Below, piece after piece: positions 32,507-37,307 of a stretch of DNA of 37,307 nucleotides (the stretch's first letter is position 1; every line of letters starts with the position of its first letter). The notes beneath the pieces were generated by a model that had not been told where the DNA came from, did not search any database, and saw only the letters and a program-made list of their open reading frames with translations. The DNA lies in the IMG/VR virus record IMGVR_UViG_3300035670_000657, positions 1-37,307 of that record; one strand, written 5' to 3'. The translations under genes and the position numbers were made by a program. Source of the DNA: a virus.

Positions 32507-32818
32507 ATGGCTAAGTTTAAAAATATACAACTAGCAGAAAGCCTTTTGATGGGGCTGGGAGCCCTGTTGCACACCGAGATGAGGCACTTGCAAGTCGAAA
32601 GCAAGGAGGGCCCATTGTCTCAGCGGAGCTTTGCTAAGCTGACCCAGCTTGCCACCCATGTGAACCAATATGCCAAAGCCAGCCGTGATTTAGCCGCTGC
32701 TGACACCATAGGCCAGTATTCCGATGAGGAGTTGCAGGATGCACTTAAACTCAGCCTTGGTACTATGCGGAGGCATGGCGTTATGCCTGGTTTAGGGGAG
32801 GGAGACACTGATGAGTGA
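32507..32818 (+). CDS. Small helical protein, first gene of the packaging operon
   Basis: The product has 103 residues, mainly helical (IQLAESLLMGLGALLHTEMRHLQ, RSFAKLTQLATHVNQYAKASRDLAA) with an acidic tail (SDEELQDALKLSLGTM... DTDE). It could be a packaging accessory or a short small-terminase-like protein, but it lacks a visible HTH, so the TerS call is not made. It ends overlapping the next gene (ATGAGTGA). Confidence 0.55.
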   Translation: MAKFKNIQLAESLLMGLGALLHTEMRHLQVESKEGPLSQRSFAKLTQLATHVNQYAKASRDLAAADTIGQYSDEELQDALKLSLGTMRRHGVMPGLGEGDTDE

Positions 32819-33443
32819 GCGTCAGCCAGAGAGAGTTGAGAGAGTCGAAACAATTGACCCCACGGTGAAGCCCTACACCTACACAGACTTTGGCGCCGAG
32901 GGGGACAAGCCTTTTATTTACAGCACTTGGGTGGCTAGCTACGCTGTGAGCCAAACAGCTCGGATGTGTAAGAATGAGAGTGAATACAAAAGGATACAGT
33001 GTGAAATCATCGAGGCTATACTCTCCACCCCATCCACCCAGGTGTATGTCACTCGGCTCAAAGGGGAGCCCGATTCTATTCTGGCTTATGCTGTGATGGA
33101 TTGTATTAGCCGGTGTTTGCACTACACCTACACCAAGTTTAATTATAGAAAGTGTGCATTGGCTCAAAACTTGTGCCTAGGCAAGGGCATGGAATACTAC
33201 TCCCACCACAGGGCTGTGAACCATGCCCAAGCCCAAGTGCAGAGCTTTCCGTATGAGCACCTTGTGCCACACTGGGCTATACACCTGAGATACCACCCAT
33301 ACATCACACTAGACATTGTGAGGAATCATGGCATTAGAATTGGACACCAACACCACACCGAACACAACCAACACAACCAACACAACCAACACAACAACAA
33401 GCCAAGCCAACCAAGCCAAGCCAGCCCCCAAGAGACAGCGTGA
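32811..33443 (+). CDS. GNAT-fold-like protein of the packaging operon
   Basis: The product has 210 residues. The region DKPFIYSTWVASYAV, then YKRIQCEIIEAILSTP, VYVTRLKGEPDSILAYAVMDCISRCLHYTYTKFNYRKCALAQNL matches the pattern of acetyltransferase-fold proteins found next to terminase genes: N-terminal 'FIYSSWxxSY', 'IxGYxVxE', 'LHYxYxKxxYRxxGxAxxL'. A classical acetyl-CoA Q/RxxGxG/A motif is degraded (NYRKCALAQ), so the enzyme may be inactive or act as a structural or DNA-packaging factor. The His/Asn/Gln-rich tail is encoded in a 9-bp tandem repeat that is also read in another frame by the next gene. Confidence 0.6.
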   Translation: MSERQPERVERVETIDPTVKPYTYTDFGAEGDKPFIYSTWVASYAVSQTARMCKNESEYKRIQCEIIEAILSTPSTQVYVTRLKGEPDSILAYAVMDCISRCLHYTYTKFNYRKCALAQNLCLGKGMEYYSHHRAVNHAQAQVQSFPYEHLVPHWAIHLRYHPYITLDIVRNHGIRIGHQHHTEHNQHNQHNQHNNKPSQPSQASPQETA

Positions 33444-33684
33444 CATCAAGTTGAGCCAGCCAGAGATTGGCATCACCATCACCCGGGTTGTGGAGAGTAT
33501 GCTGCTGGCCCAGCCCGTGCAGTTCCATGGCCAGATGCGGACTTATTTTAATCTCAGCGATGGGTTTGTGATGGAGAGGAATGAGTTTGGCAACTTTGAT
33601 ATAAGCCACCCAGCCGTGCCAAATAAATTTTTAGAAATCAGCTTTACTAACATCAGTTGTATCAGGTGGGCCATCCAATTCTAA
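33328..33684 (+). CDS. Hypothetical protein overlapping the GNAT-like gene by 116 bp
   Basis: The product has 118 residues. The N-terminal ~28 residues are Asn/Thr repeats read from the same DNA as the His/Asn/Gln tail of the upstream gene. The rest is a folded-looking sequence with a basic start (APKRQRDIKLSQPEIGITITRVVESMLLAQ) and a beta part (YFNLSDGFVMERNEFGNFDIS, FLEISFTNISCIRW). GAGGAATC before the ATG is a good ribosome site. TerL overlaps its end. No family recognised. Confidence 0.65.
   Translation: MALELDTNTTPNTTNTTNTTNTTTSQANQAKPAPKRQRDIKLSQPEIGITITRVVESMLLAQPVQFHGQMRTYFNLSDGFVMERNEFGNFDISHPAVPNKFLEISFTNISCIRWAIQF
33362..33397. repeat. 9-bp tandem repeat coding in two overlapping frames
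   Basis: ACACAACCA is repeated three times perfectly plus a partial copy. In one frame it encodes His-Asn-Gln units, in the other Asn-Thr-Thr units, at the overlap of two adjacent genes. A GCCAA-rich stretch follows. Repeat slippage could change the lengths of both proteins at once. Confidence 0.85.
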
Positions 33685-35135
33685 GCACAAGCACAAGCAC
33701 ACTCAGCACAAGCACACTGACAGACTACCAAAAAAAACTACTCCTAGAACACCACCGCAGAACCAAGGTTGGCAAGAGTGGGCAGACCCAAGCGGCTCAT
33801 GTGTTCCAAGGTTTGTTTGAGCCACAGATGCGGTTCATTGATTCCCCCCATGAGCTAGCCAGTGCCTGCTGCACACGGCGTGCGGGCAAGTCCCATGCCT
33901 GTGCTGTGGGGCTAGTGCACAAGGCTCTCTCCACCCCGCTAGCCCAAACCCTTTACATTGGGCTCACACGGCAATCAGCTAAGAACATCATGCAGCCTAG
34001 CATAGAAAAGCTGCTGAAGGCCCACGCTATCCCCCATGAGTACTACAAGGCTGAGCTGAGGTTTGTGCTAGGCAATGGCAGCCACATTGTGCTCACAGGG
34101 GCTGGGGACAGTTCAAGAGATATCCAAAAGCTCTTGGGTGTGGCCTATGACTTGGTGGTCATTGATGAGGCCCAGAGCTTCCCAGCCCATCTTAAAGAGC
34201 TGATATACGATGTGCTGCTCATCACCATTGCAGAGAAGCGGGGCAAGATACGGGTCATTGGCACACCGGGTATTGTGGCCACGGGGTTTTTTTATGACAT
34301 CGCTACAGGTGCGGAAACAAGCCGGCATTGGGACACCCACCACTGGAGCTGGATGGACAATAAGGCGGTTAGAGACTTGATTGAGGAGCAGATAGAGAGG
34401 ATGGTGACAGCCAACCCTCTCGTCACGGAAACACCGGCCTACAGGCGCAACTATGAAGGGGAGTGGGTCGCTGATGCGGATAACCTGGTCTACCGTTATT
34501 CTGTTGGCCGCAATGGCCCTAGCCGAGGTTCTGATCAAGGTGTGGGTTCTGTGGCACTTGAGCACTATTGTTTGGGCGTTGACCTTGGGTTTAAGGATGC
34601 CACTGCTTTTGTTCTTATTGGCTGGGGGGCATCTTCTCCCAATGCCTATATTGTCAGTAGTTTTAAAAAGTCTGGGATGATCCCAAGCGAGATAGCCAAA
34701 GTCATACAGGACTTCCACAATAAGTATCCGTCCATCATTAAGACCGTGGTCGATGAGGGTGGGCTAGGCAAGTCGATTGCTGAGGAGTGGAGACGGCGGT
34801 ACTTGCTGGCTGTGACACCAGCTAAGAAGACAGACAAGAGGCTCTTTATTGATGAAATAAACGGCATGTTTATTGAGGGTAGGATACAGCTCTTACCTGG
34901 CAATGAAGAGCTGATTGATGAACTCAAAAGCCTTGTGTGGCTGGATGGTGAGAGGAAGCATGAGAACCCAGCATGTGATAACCATTTAACAGACTCATGC
35001 TTATATGCCCTCCGTGAGGCTAGGGCCTATCTTTACACCCCACCTGTGCCCGAGCCTGATCCTATCAAAGCACAAGAGGAGGCTTTGTTGAGGGAGCATG
35101 AACAGAGGGTTCTCGAGAGAGAGAGCTGGATTTGA
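33657..35135 (+). CDS. terL: Terminase large subunit (TerL)
   Basis: The product has 492 residues. Walker A is CTRRAGKS (72-79, Arg-containing as usual in TerL), Walker B is LVVIDEA (166-172), and the coupling segment IGTPG (~201-205) follows. The C-terminal nuclease domain shows CLGVDLGFKDATAF (Asp309), TVVDEGGLGK (Asp366) and CDNHLTDSCLYAL (Asp441/Asp446). TerL packages DNA into proheads using ATP and cuts the concatemer. The start is uncertain: TTG at 33657 or GTG at 33666, both inside the upstream gene. The first ~22 residues come from an AGCACA-type repeat. It is on the opposite strand to the portal and capsid genes. Confidence 0.9.
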   Translation: MYQVGHPILSTSTSTLSTSTLTDYQKKLLLEHHRRTKVGKSGQTQAAHVFQGLFEPQMRFIDSPHELASACCTRRAGKSHACAVGLVHKALSTPLAQTLYIGLTRQSAKNIMQPSIEKLLKAHAIPHEYYKAELRFVLGNGSHIVLTGAGDSSRDIQKLLGVAYDLVVIDEAQSFPAHLKELIYDVLLITIAEKRGKIRVIGTPGIVATGFFYDIATGAETSRHWDTHHWSWMDNKAVRDLIEEQIERMVTANPLVTETPAYRRNYEGEWVADADNLVYRYSVGRNGPSRGSDQGVGSVALEHYCLGVDLGFKDATAFVLIGWGASSPNAYIVSSFKKSGMIPSEIAKVIQDFHNKYPSIIKTVVDEGGLGKSIAEEWRRRYLLAVTPAKKTDKRLFIDEINGMFIEGRIQLLPGNEELIDELKSLVWLDGERKHENPACDNHLTDSCLYALREARAYLYTPPVPEPDPIKAQEEALLREHEQRVLERESWI

Positions 35136-35136
35136 A

Positions 35137-35286
35137 TCATTTTTTTTGAAGTACAATCTTTTCAAATTTAAATCCGTTATTAATTATTCCTATTTTTTCA
35201 TTTGGCTTTAAATTGATTTTGAACTCATCTTTTTCTGAAGGATAGAAAACACCATCTTTTATTTTCTTCTTTTTCTTCTTTTTCAT
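35137..35286 (-). CDS. Missed 49-residue basic gene coupled to the rep-like gene
   Basis: An open frame of 49 codons starts at the ATG whose last bases form the TGA stop of the rep-like gene (ATGA overlap) and ends at a TGA two bases after the TerL stop on the opposite strand. The product begins with seven Lys in a row, then a beta-rich part (DGVFYPSEKDEFKINL, KIGIINNGFKFEKIVLQKK). Tight coupling and a plausible beta-sheet body support a real gene, perhaps a small DNA-binding or replication-control protein. The convergent TerL gap contains no other gene. Confidence 0.6.
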   Translation of the reverse strand: MKKKKKKKIKDGVFYPSEKDEFKINLKPNEKIGIINNGFKFEKIVLQKK

Positions 35287-36632
35287 TTGATGACTCTTAA
35301 GACAGTTTTGTTGTGATTAGCTGGAGGCATTTTATAGAAGTGGAATGAGACATCATTGTGATGGCTTTCTTGCGCCAAATAGCCTTTGTCCTTAAGAGAC
35401 TTCATGGTTCTTTTAATCTTTGTCACAAATTTCCGTTCAGTTTCCATACTCCACACCTTCCCCGTGAGGTTTTGCATGAGGTCCCATTGTTTAATCCTCA
35501 GCGCCTCGTGGAATCCGTACTTGTGAGAATCCAAATACATGACAAGCCTAAACTCCCACTGGTCCAAGCCGTTAATGAAAGCCATGTTCGTGTGAGAAAA
35601 CCTACCCCCAACCCAACTGTCTAAAATGGCAAGATTAAATCTCATGTAAAGTTCTTTTTGTCTTAGACCTGATTCTGTATCAAGAATTTTTCCATCAAAT
35701 GGCTTTAACCATTTGTATTCATCGCTTGGCTCAAACTTGATGTCGCAATTTCCAATGCGATTCAGAGAACGGTTTATCATTTCAAAAGTGACGGGGTATA
35801 TTTTTTTCGACGTGATTCCTAATGCTCTGGCAATCAAACGGACATCAAGTCCCCACACATAAGGCTTATCTTTAACGCTATAGTTTTGCGCTGCCACGAG
35901 ATAGGCAGCACACAAAACACGAGCATCATTCATGCACAGGTGAGTTCCGGTTAACGCATAGGTCCCCTCCCGTGTTTTTAGCACATCGGGCGCATCCCTC
36001 ATCTTATCAATAACAACCCCATCTTTAATTTCAGTTAAGGATTTGCGCTCAGCTTTTGATATGACTTGAAAAATGGGAGAAACAGAAAGAACGGTAAAAT
36101 TAAACGTGTCATTTGGCATCGAGTTCTTTTTGGGAAGCATTTTAAATCTCACCTGACCTTTTAGAACAGAACTTTTAAATGCCTCGCCAGTCAAAGCAGA
36201 TTTAGCGGGCATCTTCTCCGCATCTAGTGGAGGTGGAGTTTTTATTAAATTCTCAATTGGCTTGTCAATAAATTTTGTATCAAAGGTCTTGTTGGTATCA
36301 TCGTGATTTTCTGTGACTGTGATTTCGATGTTTTGGGTGAGCTTGGCTGGTATATGTTCTTGCAAGTCGGTTAATTTTAATTTTTCCAAATATTTAGATA
36401 GCAGCTTATCAGGGCGTTTTGCCTTTAATACAACTTTGAGCCCGTCGATTGCTTCATCATAATCTTGTGCAGTTCTTGGGATACGTCCCTGGGTTATTGA
36501 TATGTGCAGGTTGACAAGAGCTTTCCAGTCTTCGCAAGTGATTGATTTTAGCTGGTCTTCTGTGACATCAAAATCTGCGGCGCAATAAACATACTTGACA
36601 GGGGTAACAAGAGGCTTTAGATTTCTATACAT
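35283..36632 (-). CDS. Plasmid-type replication initiator candidate (Rep)
   Basis: The product has 449 residues. The N-terminal ~150 residues are helical and charged. The C-terminal half looks like two winged-helix units as in iteron-plasmid initiators: first HLCMNDARVLCAAYLVAAQ (231-249), GLDVRLIARALGITSKK and VTFEMINRSLNRIG (261-294); then AFINGLDQWEFRLVMYLDSH (351-370), LRIKQWDLMQNLTG and KIKRTMKSLKDKGYL (~415-429). The layout 'D-A-R-V-L-x-A-Y ... L-D-x-R-x-I-A-R-A-L-G' resembles TrfA/RepA-type proteins; this is from pattern only. The iteron-like array lies about 370-480 bp upstream on the same strand. The weak ribosome site (TTGGAACTT) and a terminator-like hairpin 22 bp before the start suggest controlled expression. 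A transcription regulator remains possible. Confidence 0.6.
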   Translation of the reverse strand: MYRNLKPLVTPVKYVYCAADFDVTEDQLKSITCEDWKALVNLHISITQGRIPRTAQDYDEAIDGLKVVLKAKRPDKLLSKYLEKLKLTDLQEHIPAKLTQNIEITVTENHDDTNKTFDTKFIDKPIENLIKTPPPLDAEKMPAKSALTGEAFKSSVLKGQVRFKMLPKKNSMPNDTFNFTVLSVSPIFQVISKAERKSLTEIKDGVVIDKMRDAPDVLKTREGTYALTGTHLCMNDARVLCAAYLVAAQNYSVKDKPYVWGLDVRLIARALGITSKKIYPVTFEMINRSLNRIGNCDIKFEPSDEYKWLKPFDGKILDTESGLRQKELYMRFNLAILDSWVGGRFSHTNMAFINGLDQWEFRLVMYLDSHKYGFHEALRIKQWDLMQNLTGKVWSMETERKFVTKIKRTMKSLKDKGYLAQESHHNDVSFHFYKMPPANHNKTVLRVIK

Positions 36633-36653
36633 TCAAGTTCCAAATTGAATATT

Positions 36654-36680
36654 AAAAGGGTGGATTAGGACCACCCTTTT
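36654..36680 (-). terminator. Terminator- or attenuator-like hairpin just upstream of the rep-like gene
   Basis: AAAAGGGTGG (36654-36663) and CCACCCTTTT (36671-36680) pair perfectly around a 7-base loop, flanked by A- and T-runs on both sides, so it could terminate transcription in either direction. It ends 22 bp before the rep start codon on the minus strand. It could therefore attenuate rep transcription or stop read-through from the origin side. Confidence 0.65.
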
Positions 36681-37000
36681 TTCATATCATATAAAATTCA
36701 ATTCTCAAACTTCCCTATCTAGACCTCAAAACCACACCTTCGAAACACCTGTGACTCCTAAAGGGCTTGCCCCTGAGCTGTGACTTTTAAACAAGCACTG
36801 GCTGTTTGGCTGTTGGCTGTTTGTATTAATGTATTAACAAAAAATTTATTTATATGGATTTCTGTTTTAGGCGTTAGCCTGTAGTATAGAAAGCAGTATG
36901 AATAAGTAGTATAAGTAAGCAGTATAGAGATTATGGTAAGCAACATAACTAATTAAATCCTTTGATTAAAATCGTATTTTTGGCCAGGCGGCCATGTCGC

Positions 37001-37108
37001 ATTGATCTACCTTTGATGTCATATTGATCTACCTTTGATGTCATATGGATCATCTTTTCAAGTCGCATTAGTAACCGCCAGGGTTACATTGATCTTGGCC
37101 CATGTCAC
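37001..37108. repeat. Iteron-like array of 21-22-bp units
   Basis: Five units follow head to tail: two identical 22-bp units beginning ATTGATCTACC and ending TGATGTCAT (37001-37022, 37023-37044), then degenerate units at 37045-37066 (ATGGATC...AAGTCGC), 37067-37087 (ATTAGTAACC...) and 37088-37108 (ATTGATCTTGG...ATGTCAC). The segment just before (36979-37000) ends in ATGTCGC and may be a half unit. Four units contain GATC. Length and spacing are those of plasmid iterons bound by Rep proteins. Confidence 0.75.
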
Positions 37109-37128
37109 ATCAATCACCCGGGATTCAT

Positions 37129-37180
37129 GGGAGAGGGGGTTTTGGTTTTGGGGATAGGGGGTGTTTTGGGAGTAGGGGGG
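37129..37180 (+). other. G-rich tract with G-quadruplex potential beside the iterons
   Basis: Runs of 3 to 6 G are separated by short loops: GGGG-ATA-GGGGG-TGTTTT-GGG-AGTA-GGGGGG at 37150-37180 fits the G3+ with 1-7-base-loop rule, with two further G runs at 37129-37139. It lies directly between the iterons and the small wHTH gene. A role in replication start or strand asymmetry is possible but untested. Confidence 0.6.
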
Positions 37181-37307
37181 AAGGAAGACAGAAGGCAGGG
37201 TCTAGGAAAGGGAAAACAGTTTTACAAAGTTGAACCCCTGTTCGGTCAGCTCATACTCTAGAGTATCATTTGTGTCTTTTACATAGCCATATTGTTGCAG
37301 TCTCTTT
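37181..37307. repeat. Terminal direct repeat, copy 2 (same as bases 1-127)
   Basis: Exact copy of the first 127 bases, including the C-terminal part of the small wHTH gene. It should be removed when the genome is circularised, leaving 37,180 bp. It is not an extra gene copy. Confidence 0.9.

Larger units (their letters stand above)
36633..37180. other. Noncoding origin-like region upstream of the rep-like gene
   Basis: About 550 bp without a supported gene, continuing another 21 bp across the joint. In order it holds a 10-bp hairpin (36654-36680), three GGCTGTT units near 36798-36823, an AT-rich tract with five AGTAT words (about 36830-36980), the iteron-like array, and a G-rich tract (37129-37180). 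Repeats, easily melted DNA and closeness to an initiator candidate are the parts of a plasmid-type replication origin. Confidence 0.65.

Noticed and set aside
36758-36946. Minus-strand frame of 62 codons in the origin region, hydrophobic start
   Set aside because: No ribosome site, lies in AT-rich origin-like DNA, and shows no recognisable domain.
37001-37108. Iteron array as a CRISPR array
   Set aside because: Units are adjacent without spacers and degenerate; no cas genes in the genome.
1-37307. tRNA or other structured RNA genes
   Set aside because: No cloverleaf-like segment or CCA-type 3' end was recognised by eye in the noncoding gaps; a tRNA scan would be needed to be sure.

Overview
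The window is a complete circular double-stranded DNA phage genome. Bases 37181-37307 repeat bases 1-127 exactly, so the real circle is about 37,180 bp, and the 127-bp overlap looks like an assembly artefact. A large terminase, portal, scaffold, major capsid protein, head-tail connector and a large nozzle-like protein are all present. No tail tube, sheath, tape measure or baseplate genes are visible, so the virion is most likely short-tailed (podovirus-like). No DNA or RNA polymerase, integrase or tRNA gene was recognised. The host is not certain. Some internal-virion proteins resemble, by memory only, proteins from phages and prophages of Bdellovibrio- or Myxococcus-type bacteria.

Layout. 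(1) 0.7-20.4 kb, mostly minus strand: the morphogenesis region, read from about 20.4 kb leftwards. It runs from small genes (one a possible TerS) through portal, scaffold, capsid, two small virion proteins and connector. After a plus-strand insertion come a tail fibre, a nozzle/stabilisation protein and three internal or ejection-type proteins, ending at a strong terminator near 0.6 kb. A textbook sigma-70 promoter (TTGACA-17-AATAAT) sits just upstream of the first gene. (2) 11.3-13.4 kb, plus strand: a three-gene insertion with a ParB-like protein and a TET-associated-type glycosyltransferase (TAGT), candidate DNA-hypermodification genes, partly very AT-rich. (3) 20.7-23.8 kb, minus strand: small early genes, a DUF3987-type helicase/ATPase, and a noncoding region packed with TTGTGGATCC repeats. 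(4) 24.1-26.05 kb, plus strand: a Sak4-like RecA-fold ATPase, a DUF669-type single-strand-binding candidate and an exported Cys-rich protein. (5) 26.0-32.4 kb, minus strand: a second late operon with receptor-binding/tail-fibre proteins, a YkuD-like peptidoglycan enzyme and a VRR-NUC nuclease. (6) 32.5-35.1 kb, plus strand: the packaging operon with TerL. (7) 35.1-37.2 kb and 0-0.4 kb, minus strand: a plasmid-like module with a winged-helix replication initiator candidate, a tiny coupled gene, 21-22-bp iteron-like repeats, a G-quadruplex-capable tract and a small wHTH gene.

How it may work (inference): an initiator binding iterons, with no integrase, suggests the phage can persist as a plasmid (phage-plasmid), with the DUF3987 helicase and the Sak4/DUF669 pair handling replication and recombination. 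Two GATC-containing repeat clusters with a 22-bp step are the main candidate origins or control regions. The ParB-TAGT pair, with no recognisable methyltransferase or TET dioxygenase in the genome, is the most interesting candidate for an undescribed DNA-modification arrangement.
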